Assembly: GCA_001692895.1 (NCBI GenBank)
Contig: KV748211.1
Span: 310,001 to 374,000, forward strand
Reading direction: 5' to 3'
DNA: 64,000 nucleotides
From: Cenococcum geophilum 1.58
Lineage: Eukaryota > Ascomycota > Dothideomycetes > Gloniales > Gloniaceae
Shown here: in pieces, positions 22,501-32,609 of the stretch
Layout of the letters: the number at the start of each line of letters is the position of its first letter
Position numbering within the stretch: position 1 is the stretch's first letter
Notes under the pieces: model-generated
The model's database searches: none
Seen by the model: only the letters and a program-made list of their open reading frames with translations
Told to the model about the DNA's origin: nothing
Program-made: the position numbers and the translations under genes

Positions 22501-24433
22501 TAATAGTTAAACATATACTATTTAGATGCCTTACGGACCCACCTAATTCCGTTTAACTGTTATTAAGCCTTACTATAAAGATAATAATTCTAAGCCTTTA
22601 TAGGATGCCCTAGAAGATACCCTAGAAGAGAACTACGACTAATATACTCTAGAAGGCGACTACAATCCCGATATAATTATAGTAGATGCGCCATAACTAT
22701 AACGCGGTAGAGGTCGCCCAAAGGGATTACGAAATCGCTAACACCTTATTAATTTTAAAGAACAATTTATTGCCGCTATTAAGAATAAAGTTAAGTTATT
22801 AATGGCCTTTATAACAGCTAAAGAGAAGGCTAACTTTAAGCTCGCAAAATAGCTCTAAAAGGAAGGTCGTATTATAACCCTAGGAGCTCCTTTCTAAGTA
22901 TCCAATAAGCAGGAGATCAACAGTCTTATTATAAGAGGAGTCTTTAAATTCGAGAAGTATGACCCTACTAAGTTCAATAGAATTCGCATCTTTAAGTTAA
23001 GAATGGTTAACGAGATTAAGGGCAAAGCTATTAACGCCCCATTTAAGAAATTAAGGCTTATTATCCAAGGTTATAACAATAATAGTAAGGAGGTAATTCT
23101 TACGCAATCTCCTACAATATAACAAGCTAGTTAGCGAGTTATTATTATATTAGCTCCCTCCTTAATAAAGAACAGAATGGCAGTTTATTTGCGAGATATT
23201 ACTTAGGCCTATACCCAATTAAAGACGCGCCTTTAGCGCTTAATACTAGCATACCTTTTAGAGCAAATTCGCTACTAATATCCCAAAGATACGATTATAG
23301 TTATACTTAAGCCACTATATAGAATTGCAGAAGTAGGAACTTATTAGTGGGCTACCTATAGCAAGCACTATAAAGAGAAGCTTTTAATAACTACTTCTAT
23401 ATTTAATCCNTNCTTCCNTATTATAACTANAGNAACTCTATTTNGAATNNTNGGNATANAAACTAACAATATAATTATCTTAGGAGATAACCAATTCTTA
23501 GCTCTTAAAGAAGATAAGCTAGTAAAGGCAAATCTTATAGCAAAGCTAAAGGAAAAGCTTAGTTTAATAATACTATTACTTTTTAATGGATATATCCTCT
23601 CCCTAAACAAGGATTCTATTACTCTACGCCAGAAGGGTTAAGGTAAGAAGATTAACGTTATTAACGCTAATTCTCCAAAGTAAGGATACGTAGAGTAACG
23701 CGCTCGCGGAGCTTATATTGCTTCTATCTGTCAACCTAAGGCTTTATTTAATCTCTTTGTTACCGCCTAACACTAGGAACTAACTAAGGACGATATCCTT
23801 ACCCTAAATAAGCGTCTTTTCTAGTAAATAAACTATCTTAATTGGGGACTACTCTACGTGCCTATTAATCTTCCTACCGCCAAGCTTTTTGTATTTATTA
23901 ATAGATTATTTATAAATAATAAAGATTTTAGCTCCTAGTTGGGATATAAGATTATTATCGCGAACGAATTTACTAGAGAGAATAACTTTATAATCTATGG
24001 CAATCTTATCTATTAGAGCTTAACTAAGAGCAAGCGCATTACCTAAAGTGTTTTAGCATTAAAGATATATAGAATAGTTAGCGGAGTTAATATAGTAATT
24101 ACAATTAGAACTACCCTAAAGATAATTATAGATCGACTTAAACTTTCCATTATCCCTACAATCGTATACACTAACTCATATTCCCTTTATAAGTGTTTAG
24201 TTAAGCTTAGTACTATAAAAAAGAAGCGCCTTATAATCAATATTATAGCACTTCGGCAATCCTATAAGCGTTAAGAACTCTTTAAGATTTAATGGATTAA
24301 TAGCTAAGATAACCCGGTAGATGCGATAACGAAGGTAAACCCAAATAAGGCACTAGAGACGTTTATTAACACAAATACTCTACGTGTATGAGTTAAAGGT
24401 TGGGTTAAAAGGGAGTCCCCAGAAATTTCTTAG
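19534..24433 (+). pseudogene. Copia-L gag-pol polyprotein, RIP-decayed
   Basis: The start is the ATG at 19534 (MATPNN). Gag ends with a zinc-binding motif KKCYVYKKLNC near 20840-20870, as in Copia-A. The GAG-pre-integrase region follows (LHHRFSHLL, then YCYYC), then the integrase core (CIIVDVIYLSG, and HDIGKNFLSIEF), an RT N-terminal part (KLRLIIQGYNN, then TQSPTI, YLRDIT, PLYRIAEVG), a stretch with ambiguous bases at 23410-23457, and RNase H ending in NSQDNPVDAITKVNPNKALE. It is colinear with Copia-A. Stops mostly replace Gln or Trp codons with little frameshifting. The last visible stop is at 24431-24433. The enzyme set would copy and integrate the element; this copy is inactive. Confidence 0.88.
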
Positions 24434-24460
24434 TCACGTAAGGTCTTGAGATATCCAGAA

Positions 24461-24481
24461 ACTTCGACCGGCGGTCGAAGT
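24461..24481 (+). other. Hairpin in Copia-L 3' region
   Basis: ACTTCGACC, loop GGC, GGTCGAAGT: a perfect 9-bp stem. A mutated copy (ACTTTAACC, GGT, GGTTAAAGT) lies in opposite orientation at about 25966-25986 in the Gypsy-C 3' flank, with similar flanking sequence. Confidence 0.7.
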
Positions 24482-24491
24482 TGTCTGATTG

Positions 24492-24534
24492 CCAATCAGG
24501 ATTTTCCATCCCCGGGATGGAAAATCGCCATTAG
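24492..24534 (+). promoter_or_regulatory. 43-bp CCAAT-flanked dyad (copy in Copia-L)
   Basis: CCAATCAGGATTTTCC and its inverted arm GGATGGAAAATC surround a CCCCGGG centre and end in ATTAG. It is not in the LTR but between the end of pol and the 3' LTR. Similarity to the Gypsy-D LTR continues past it through GCTCACTTAC and GCGCCTTGGCG, suggesting a captured LTR fragment. Confidence 0.65.
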
Positions 24535-24687
24535 CTCACTTACTGCTAGCGCCTTGGCGGCCTACCCGTCTTCGCCAACTGCTGCATTGTCGCATAGTGT
24601 TTAGTCTTATCGTATACTATCTGGTATCGTTGCATCCTGTCTGTTTATATATATATAAATGGCAACCACAAAAAGAAAAGTTGCCAG

Positions 24688-24910
24688 TGTTAGGAATAGG
24701 GCAAATTGCCGCCATGTAAGGCAAATTGCCGTCACGTAAGGCAAGTTGCCGTCACGTAAGGCAAGTTGCCGTCACGTGTCGCCGCGGCACTACCGTAGCG
24801 AGGAACCTTAAGTTCCTCGACCCTTACCCCTATCTATAAATATAAGAAATAACAATTATCATACCATCTACAAACCGTAGCTACGTAATATCCCCCTTAT
24901 GTAACCAACA
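24688..24910 (+). repeat. 3' LTR of Copia-L
   Basis: 223 bp with four 20-bp units (GGCAARTTGCCGTCACGTAA type), followed by TSD CTAGC. Less mutated than the 5' LTR. Confidence 0.92.
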
Positions 24911-24915
24911 CTAGC

Positions 24916-25640
24916 GACCCTTATATCCTCTTATTATTCTTATTATTTACTTAGTTTATATTTTCCTATTAAAGCTATTAAATTTGGGTAATCTTAAGGC
25001 CTAGTATAAGGCGTTTTGTATATTTTACTATCTTTTATATAGTTGCTATATTGTCTGCCTAGCGTCCCTTTTCTACCCTAAGGCTTATAGAAACCGCTAG
25101 GACTTTGACTAGGTAGTTTTTATAGAGCACTTTTATGCTAATACGTTCTCCTAGCCTATCCCCTGCCCTTACGGCTCGTTCCTTTACCTATTAGTCCTTT
25201 AGGGTAACTCTAATATCTCCGCTCCTAAGGTGTTAGACTATAACTACGTTATAGACCTCTTTATAAATCTCTATAAGGACTTCTGTTTCTAATTATCCCC
25301 TAAACCCCTCTGCTTTTTCTATATTTAGTTATATTATAATTATATACCCAGTTATTGTTTTAAGGGGGGTAGGTTCCCTATAGTGTGGAAGCGCGGCTAT
25401 AGCGGCCTAGGTGCGGTTCGCCGGTAAGGGGGGTTTTTATTTATTTTTAATTTTGCTTAGCCGTTAGAGGATTTAATTAAGGGTTTGCTGGAGGGGCGCC
25501 TAAGGTTCGCTAGACTGGCGGAGCCATTCTGCTAGCTATATTAGTTTATTATAGCTAATAGTTACTCCCCTATAATTTTGGATACTAGACGCGTCTAATA
25601 GGCTTTATATTTTATTAGATGCCTTCTTAATAAAGGTATT
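24916..25640 (-). pseudogene. LINE-J ORF1, N-terminal part and 5' region
   Basis: This continues LINE-J beyond Copia-L. The minus strand reads an ORF1-like sequence with HLRSGDIRVTLKD, then VKERAVRAGDRLGERISIKV near 25240-25100, the usual RRM-like part that precedes the zinc knuckles. Upstream, from about 25450 to 25640, the sequence is less clearly coding and may be 5' UTR. A 74-codon plus-strand frame at 25654-25878 lies on the other strand and has no recognisable content. Confidence 0.65.
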
Positions 25641-25879
25641 TCGGCTTTATGGTGTGGTATTCACCCATCTTTATTATAGAGGGCCGTTGTTAGGCGTGGA
25701 TCTGGCGGTTACGCGTAAGTGCGAGCCACCGTCGGTTAACGTATGCCTCCCCTGTGATGTATATATCTTAGGGGGATTCTCTAGGTGTTTTTTAGGGTTC
25801 TTTTTGGTTGGTTTTGGTCTTTTTAGGCCGGGTGTAGTAAGAGCTCGGAGAGTAGTTATAAGAGAATTATATAATTAAA

Positions 25880-26416
25880 TAGTTGGTAATTATAGGTTAA
25901 GTAGAAGCACTAGGCTAGAAAGAGTAGCCACTAAAAGTCTTAATATAGATTTAACTAATTAGATAACTTTAACCGGTGGTTAAAGTTCCTAAATATCTGA
26001 AATTTTATAGTATTAGTAGAAAACGGCGGAATATAACAGAATTTAGCTGATAGTTATATTAGGGCTTTAGGGCGTTTTTATCCCTATACTCCTCTGGTAA
26101 CTTATTATCTTTATTATACTAGCATTCTATTTACTTATTTAGGTACTTTATAGGTTTAGGTATATTAGGGTATTTGTTATAAAACTTTTTAAGCTTTTAG
26201 GGGTAGCCTATAAAGTTCTATATAGGGTACTAGGTTAGGTTTAGGTTATAGCCCTTTTATTAAATATAGTATTTTAATATTCCCTATACTATTTTATAGG
26301 CTAATATTTTATTAACTTTTTATTTATTATTACCGTTTACTTAAATTAATAGGGAAGGCTAGTTCTTTTATCTAGGTAATAGGTTATTTATAGCTTTCCG
26401 TAGCTTATTTAGTAAA
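25880..26416 (-). pseudogene. Gypsy-C piece 1: chromodomain C-terminus and 3' end
   Basis: Minus-strand sequence at about 26260-26110 reads YPIxNFIGYPxKLKKFYNKY and then PNIPKPIKYLNK, colinear with the chromodomain tail of Gypsy-D (EWYPISNFKYSPYKLRDFH). Chromodomains of this class tether integrase to marked chromatin. Lower down is the hairpin at 25965-25987 and no further coding. The 3' LTR could not be delimited. Copia-A cuts the element at 26412-26416 (GTAAA, matching GTAAG at 42839). Confidence 0.7.
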
Positions 26417-26656
26417 TATTCATACTAACTTAATAGTATAAGTAAGTTATATCCCAGGGCACGAAATACGTATAGTATTGTATGCTCTTTAGGATGTTAG
26501 TAACTGTCTCTTATATTAAAGCAGACTATATAGTCTATATACTAATACGTCCTTTCCCCCTAATTAGTTAGTGCTTATATACCAGATATATAAGCGGTGG
26601 TTAGTACGCCGAACGCGTAGGCATATAATTAGTACGACAGGTGCTGTAATTATACA
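26417..26656 (-). repeat. Copia-A 3' LTR
   Basis: 240 bp, plus-strand ends TATTCATACT and AATTATACA. Family members at 42598, 55413 and 58975 start TGTTYRTACT. Confidence 0.9.
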
Positions 26657-26794
26657 CTAGCGGTACTTGAAAAATGAAACCACTTATATATAGTCTCCGT
26701 AGTTGCTTTAATAAAACTATAGAATATAAAAGAAAATGTATAGGAAATCCCTTCTAAGGTGCCTTCTGGGTTGCCTTCTAAATGGTGCTCTAAG

Positions 26795-26905
26795 CTGGCC
26801 GTAAGTCCTGCTTACGGTCCGTAAAATTAACTGTACGGCCTTTTAACGGGCCGTAAATGCACTGTACGGCCTTTCGATGGGCCGTAACTAAACCGTAAAT
26901 GCTCC
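26795..26905. repeat. CCGTACGGCC-type repeats in Copia-A 3' UTR
   Basis: Repeated blocks pair a TACGGCC word with a GGGCCGTAA word a short distance apart, making small inverted repeats. A longer series occurs at the equivalent place in Copia-E (55960-56125). They follow the Copia-A stop codon on the minus strand. Confidence 0.65.
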
Positions 26906-26906
26906 G

Positions 26907-28091
26907 TTAGTCTCGCTCTACCCATTCTGTAACCTTTAGGTTGAGCTTATTTATATCGATTAGGGTTTTAAGAGCTTAACACGGCTTTACCTTAGTTATA
27001 GCGTCTGCTGGGTTGTCTCCGCTGCTGATCTATTTGACCTCTATAATCTTACGTCGTTTATAGGCCTAATGTAAGCATATTAGGTCGACCATAAGCCTCT
27101 TCTCTTGTGTCGTACCTAGTTTAACTAGGCAGTCGTAAAGGGACTTTAAATTAGTGCATAAAACCAGGGGTAACTGCTCTAGTTGTAGAATTTTCTGGAC
27201 CGTTAATTTGATTGCGGCTGCTATATTAAAGCTATAGGCTAGTGCATATAGTTTAGAAGCTAGTACACTGCGGGTTACTTATTTACACTTAATTAAAGAC
27301 TAATATAGTATATTTGCGTCCTAATTGCGGTCCGTAAGTATAATTATAAAGCCGATTTATAATAATAGGTCTTTGTTATTAGCAAAGGAGGCGTCTATAA
27401 ATACTATTATATTAAGGGAATTTAGGTCTAGTGGTATAAAAGTAAATCCTCTTATCGCGTTGTTAATTTGCTATTAAATGCGCTTATTAAGCTGCTTAAT
27501 ATTTTCTTCTTGCGGATCTACTACCTAGGCCGTAAAGAACAAGTTGTAGGTAGATTTGGGTTAGCAGACTATGGCTATATAGGCGCCTCTTGCACGCTAT
27601 ACAGCGTATTGGTCCTTTATATTTACGGTCTTATAGGTCTCTCCGCGGGAACTAGTAAGGTCCGTAGGCTTTGCTATAATAAGCTTTAGGTTTTAAGCTT
27701 GGCGTTCCTAAGTTAGCTAAATTAAATTGCCCTTTTGTGTAATTAAGCCTCCATTAAACTTAATTAGAGTCTACTTAGTTAACTACTCTCGCGGCTTTGC
27801 CAAGAACTTTGCCTTTTATAGTTTAGCTTCTTTAGCGTCCGCAAAGGTTTGGTCTGCTAAGAAGAGGGTATTATCTGTTTGGAGTCTAATAATGCTAAGG
27901 CCGTTTAATTGGGTGTATAGGAGGCAAGGGTTATAGGTCGACTGCTCCATCTTAAGTTTATGGACGTGATATTGGTAATATGTCTTGAACCAGTGGTTTC
28001 CAGCTTCTAGCACTCTGTAAAGTGGTTTTATAACCTATAAAATTGTTCCTAGTTGTAAATTAAGCTTAAGTGGCGGTCGTATAAAGATATC
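26907..28091 (-). pseudogene. Copia-A pol, C-terminal part (RT end, RNase H)
   Basis: This continues the reading frame interrupted by Copia-B. The minus strand reads PLYRVLEAGNHWFKTYYQYH near 28040-27985, then LQTDNTLFLADQTFAD (the Copia RT active-site zone in this lineage), then RNase H with IVFIDASFANNKDLLL and finally ISSGDNPADAITK near 27040. The stop codon is at 26907-26909. Few stops interrupt it, so decay is milder than in Gypsy-C. The subdomain order matches Copia-L exactly. Confidence 0.88.
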
Positions 28092-28325
28092 TGTAAGCTT
28101 TGCAGTGCGAAGAATTGAATGAACGACTTGATTGTGAATGTAGCTCTAGAGGCTCTATATATACACGAAGAAGGTAGAAGTGATAGGGTAATAGATAGCT
28201 GAAATGGGAACGGTAATCTGCCACCATATTGATCTGCAACCACTATATTGGGTGGCGTTAACGCCATCTTAGAGCCTTCCAAGCGGTGATCTTGTGTCTC
28301 AACGCAGTGTCGGTAGTCGGTTACA
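28092..28325 (-). repeat. Copia-B 3' LTR
   Basis: 234 bp. Nearly identical to 38109-38343; most visible changes are G/A transitions, plus a 1-bp indel in CCACCATATTG versus CCACCAATATTG. Confidence 0.93.
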
Positions 28326-28341
28326 CACCCCCCCAGATTTA
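28326..28341 (-). other. Polypurine tract of Copia-B
   Basis: The minus strand reads TAAATCTGGGGGGGTG directly before the TGTAACCG start of the 3' LTR. Confidence 0.85.
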
Positions 28342-28497
28342 ACGGTGTAGTTAAAGCTGTAGAACATAAAATGAGGGCAGAAGCTATACCAAAATAGGAA
28401 ATTTAGATACAATTTAAGAGTAGCAAACGGATAGGGTAAGAATGGCATATTGCGAATATTACAAATATTGCGGATATTGCGAATGGAATCAATTGAT

Positions 28498-29328
28498 CTA
28501 ATGTCGAATATCCACTAAATTCAATTGCTTTATCCATGCCTCATGCTTTTGACGGGGTAAGATCTTGGTAAGGCCGTCGGCAGGCATCTTGTCTATAGGG
28601 ACCCATTAGACGTCGATCTTTTTATCTTAGACTTCCTGTCTCAGCCAGTGCTGGTAGACGTCAATATGTCAAAGCTTAGTGTCAAGCTTTAGTGTATCCT
28701 GTCTTAGGAGTCATACGGTCTGCATATTATCGCAGAGCACGGTAAATTCGCGTTCTAAATTGAAGCCAATTGCCTCAAAGAATCGTTGCCACCAGATAAT
28801 TTCAACGGCAGCAGTAGATAGGGAGAGAAGCTCTGCTTTAGTAGTCGAGCGAGTAACAGATCACTGTAGGGTTGCTTTCCAATCGATCAGTCCTCCAAAT
28901 AGGATAAATAGATATCCTTAAGAGCTCCGTCTAGTTTCTATATAGTCCGCAAATACTGCGTCGGATGCTCCGTAAAAGGTGACGTCTTCTCCTTTAGGGT
29001 TTCTAAAGTAGACGTAGGCTCCAAATACTTCGCCAGAGTATTCAATAGCTGTAGATTTTGTTCCAAGACAGTAAGCAATAGCTTGGTTTGCTGCGTCAAG
29101 GTGTTATTAATTTAGATTGGTAAGGAATTCGGCTAGCTTAGAATGCGTCTTAGCAATATCAGGTCTTCCAAATACGGCAAGGTATACAAGTAACCCTACT
29201 CGTTGCTAGTAGGCTAGGGTTCTTTAAGGGTTCGTCTGCTGGTCGGACGGAATCAGTTCTTCGGCAGGAAGTAATAACTTAGGAAATCTTTCTGGTGGTT
29301 AAATATTAAATCGATTGGCTATCTTTTC
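28498..29328 (-). pseudogene. Copia-B pol, RT end and RNase H
   Basis: The minus strand reads the end of RT and then RNase H: VYLAVFGRPDIAKTHSKLAE near 29195-29135, HLDAANQAIAYCLGTKS, then FYGASDAVFADYIETRRS (RNase H catalytic Asp), STTKAELLSLS with the catalytic Glu near 28830, and IDKMPADGLTKILPRQKHEA near 28580. The stop is TAG at 28498-28500. The frame is largely open, with stops only at likely Gln or Trp sites. It joins 34071-37946 once the Ngaro-like element is removed. Confidence 0.9.
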
Positions 29329-29475
29329 GATCTATTATTCACACGCTTGCGGAGAAGAGGATTAATTAATCTGATTAGTGGGTACGGGCTCAAAGGCATT
29401 AATTGAGAATGGGTATATTCGCAAGGCCATTTACAGGGAATTGCCCTGCCTTGACTAAACGTGATGCCTATAGAC
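29329..29475 (-). repeat. Split direct repeat B2
   Basis: 147 bp, matches B1 (29658-29804) with a modest number of transitions. It contains CACACGCTTGCGGAGAAGAG and ends CCTATAGAC. Confidence 0.9.
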
Positions 29476-29553
29476 CCGTGCGCAAGTATATCGCTACAGT
29501 ATCTATTTATAAAGCCCAAAATATATAACTAAAGAAAAAGGTGCGGGTGGGAG

Positions 29554-29657
29554 GGAAAGCAAGCAAGCAAGGCTCAATTTTGTGAATGTTAATGATGTTA
29601 GTATTACTAAGATATAGGGGTGCTGCTGCAGTGCTTGCTTAGCCACATAGACATATC
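29554..29657 (-). repeat. Split direct repeat A2
   Basis: 104 bp, direct copy of A1 (33967-34070). It starts GGAAAGCAAGCAAGCAAGGC. It abuts B1 directly; this B1-A2 junction is the sequence expected where the ends of a circular copy meet. Confidence 0.9.
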
Positions 29658-29804
29658 CATCTATTATTTACACGCTTGCGGAAAAGAGGATTAATTAATC
29701 TAATTAGTAGGTACGGGCTTAAAGGCATTAATTAAGAATAGGTATATTCGCAAGGCCATTTATAGGGGATTGCCCTGCCTTAACTAAACGTAATACCTAT
29801 AGAC
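29658..29804 (-). repeat. Split direct repeat B1
   Basis: 147 bp. More TA-rich than B2 (for example TTTACACGCTTGCGG versus TTCACACGCTTGCGG). Confidence 0.9.
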
Positions 29805-29984
29805 TTAGAAGCGCAGCGCCCGTACCATATAAGGTAAAGTAAGGGGAAGAAAAAATAAAAAATAAAAAAGGGGGGGAAAGGAGAGATTTAAGTTAATGTA
29901 TTAGAGTGCTAAAATAGGCACTCCTGTACGCCGTTATGCCTAAATACCTTCGCCTATTGCATCTAGGGCGAGTAACAATAAGAA

Positions 29985-30880
29985 CGGTATTAGCGTTCTA
30001 CGTTAGAAGTTTATACTTAGCCAGAATAGGTCTTTTAGGGATAATAAATAGTAAAGCTAGAACGCTTATAAGGACCACCGGCCTAGTTACTATATTTAGC
30101 CGTCCGTGAAACCATTGTCTCAAGCGTATTAAATAGCACCTTTCCGAAACGAGTGTCTATTATAGAGCTTAGAGTAGAGGCCGAGAGCGGCGACTTTATA
30201 CTTTAGCTTATTCCTGACCGTATAGCTTATAAAGGCCAATCTCTTAAAGTAAAAGAGAGGGGCGTTTCTGGGTTAGGGGTTATTTTTAAACAGGTGTTTT
30301 ATAGCTCGAACTGCGCATTTAGGTTGCCCTAAAGCGGCAATTATAATTAAGACTCCTTGGTAATTAACGTCCATTTTACTACGCTTTAGATATAATGTTA
30401 TATAGTCCTCTACCAGCATTATATCGTTTTTAGTACATTTTGTAGCAGAGAAGGCGTGGCTATTTTTCTGAGCCTTAGTATAGGTAATCTCGCCTAGATA
30501 AAGGAATCCCGTAAAGGCCGTAGTAACGGCGGCGTTAAAGTTAAGATCCTTAATGGATTAGGCATTTGGGGTAACCAATTAGGCGAGGATGTCTTTAGTA
30601 ATTAGCAATCTTTTAGCCGTAGTAGAGGGATTTATAGATGTTACACCGTCTAGGATCCTCTTAATAATAGAATTATTAAAGACGGAGGTGTTATAATTAG
30701 CGTTAATATAGTGGGATCGAATTGCGAAGACGTAGGCTCTAACTGTAGTAGGCTTAATATGGCTTATTCCTAGACTAGCATTACTAAAGATCCGTTAGGT
30801 AATCCATTCTCCTAGGTAGTAGAGGGGCGCTAGGTACTTCACCACTTTATAAAGGTTACAGTAGCCCTCCCAACTCTTAA
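29985..30880 (-). pseudogene. Tyrosine recombinase of the Ngaro-like element
   Basis: Reads almost openly on the minus strand. Near 30570-30480 it gives DLNFNAAVTTAFTGFLYLGE, where the first catalytic Arg box is normally GFLRxGE and Arg here reads Tyr. It continues through KNSHAFSATKCTKNDIMLVE. The H-x-x-R box reads HSFRKGA at 30155-30135, followed by DNGFTDG and LGRWS (30084-30071), with the candidate nucleophile Tyr in AFxLYYLS near 30055-30045. The enzyme would integrate the circular cDNA by strand exchange. A few stops at likely Gln/Trp positions and the altered Arg make it probably inactive. Confidence 0.9.
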
Positions 30881-31079
30881 TTGCGGGATGGTATAAATCT
30901 CTCGTTCCATTAGAGAGGCCGTGCTATAATAGTTAGCCGAAGTATTCTAAGGGGGCTTTTACCTTAATCCAGAAATTAGGTAGGGGGTCTTTAAGAGGGA
31001 CCAGGTCTCCTATTTCGGCGTTAGATTAAATATAATGAAGAAGCGTATAGTAACAGTAAATTAAAAGTATCCTAATGTG

Positions 31080-32560
31080 GGTATAGTAATAATACCCTAT
31101 CGCGATTAAAACGAGATAGAGCATTAGCTAGCCCGTTTTCTGTAAAGGAAACCTACTCTATATAGAGCGTAATATTATAGGCTACGGCTAGTTAGAGGAT
31201 CTTATAAAGCGGGTAATTACCTAGTCCTTTTACTACTGTATTCTAGAATCCTAAGAGTGCTACCATATTATCCGTATAGATATAAACTAAGCTATACTCC
31301 TACCACGTTACCCAGAGCTGGAACGAGGTCGTAATCGCTCGGACCTCCCACTTATTAATTAGGGCAAGGCGGTGTTCTACATTAGGGTAGCAGCTTAAAG
31401 AATTGTCTTAGGGTAGAGATACTAAATAGGGCGGTTATGTTGTCCCTTAAGAATCCTTAAGGAAGAAGAAGGCCCTATAACTAAGAATCCCAGATACGTC
31501 TAAGAAGAGATAGAATTATTTTTAATCCGTATTATTAAAGAAGAGGATATTATTTAAAAGGGTAAGAGCATCCCTCTACTATAATAAGTCTTGGCGAAGT
31601 TTAGCTGTTAGCTATTGGCGAGGATAACTACCTACCTTTATAAAAGTAGAGATGAACTCCTAGATAGAGCGGTTGTATAAATGCCTAAGCCTAATTACCT
31701 AGGCGCTCTAAGCAAGTCTACTAGCCAGTTTTTAATTCTAAACTAGCGTTAGGGATCTACCACTTAACGCTTTATTAATCTCCTTAATTATAGTGGCCTG
31801 TTTTAAAGGAGAAAGACATAGCTTAGACTTTAGAGTATCTATAATATAACCTAGGACTTCAGCCGTAGTGCCTTTGATATTCTTTAATTTGTTTTATAAA
31901 ATGCCTAATTTATTACTTAATTAGTTATATATACTAAGTAATTAAGGGAAAATAGAAGCGTTAGAGAGTATAAAGATAAAGTTATCTAAATAGTGCTCTA
32001 AGGCGGCGTTTAGGATATATTGGATAAATATCTAGTGGAATCCCTTCGTAAAAAGATTGAATAAAAAGGGTGCAGTTTAAAGGCCGAATAAGAGGCAACG
32101 TTTAAAATATACTACACCCTTTTAGGAAAACCCTATAAGGCGTTAAGCTTTAATAGAAAGTAGGATGTTCCAAAAGGTGTTCTTAATATCCCTCTTAACA
32201 ATTATATAACTACGGCCTGTATATATAACGTGTTAGAGAACCTAATTAACTATTAAATATTGTAGTGTGGCGAATGCTATAGGGATTAAGTTGTTAACAG
32301 ATCGGCTAGATAATAAGGATAAGTTATAAATACGGCGCTATTCCCTATCCGCTTTAGGTACCAAACTTAGCGGCGAGGATATAACAGGAGATGTTGCTAT
32401 TGTAATCCTGCCTATATCTAGATTGGCGCTAATCTTCTCTAAGATTAGGACCGTATTTATAGCTGTTAAGGCTTAGTTCTTCTAGGAGAGGAGCTTAATT
32501 TCTAGGTCTACCCTAATCTGGTATCTAAACTTTAAGATACCAATAATATTATATTAGAGG
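31080..32560 (-). pseudogene. RT-RNase H of the Ngaro-like element
   Basis: The RT begins near 32540. It reads LVPKADREQRRIYNLSLLSS, then IIVKRDIKNTFWNI, CLLFGLxTAPFLFNLFTKGF near 32100-32045, and the catalytic box EHYLDNFIF near 32005-31975 (normally YLDD). These residues are typical of DIRS-type, not LTR-type, RTs. RNase H follows, with FYLFLDVSGILSYRAF near 31520-31475, VYIYTDNMVALLGF near 31285-31245, and an end reading ENGLANALSRF near 31130-31100. No methyltransferase domain of classical DIRS1 was noticed between RNase H and recombinase, again favouring Ngaro. Confidence 0.9.
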
Positions 32561-32609
32561 TTGCTAGGGTATAGGGATAGATAATGCCCCCACGCTTAAA
32601 TAATTAAGG

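Larger units (their letters stand above)
18972..24910 (+). mobile_element. Copia-L: Ty1/Copia retrotransposon inserted in LINE-J
   Basis: Bounded by direct repeats of 203 and 223 bp that start TGTTAGGAATAGGGC and end CCAACA, with TSD CTAGC on both sides. The interior carries a single gag-pol frame in Copia order. Directly inside the 5' LTR is CTGATTAGTGG, a candidate primer-binding site shared with Copia-E. The PPT is less clear; AAAAAGAAAAG lies at 24670-24680, seven bases before the 3' LTR. Confidence 0.92.

Noticed and set aside
25654-25878. 74-codon plus-strand gene
   Set aside because: It lies opposite the LINE-J 5' region, has no recognisable domain and its composition is that of chance translation.
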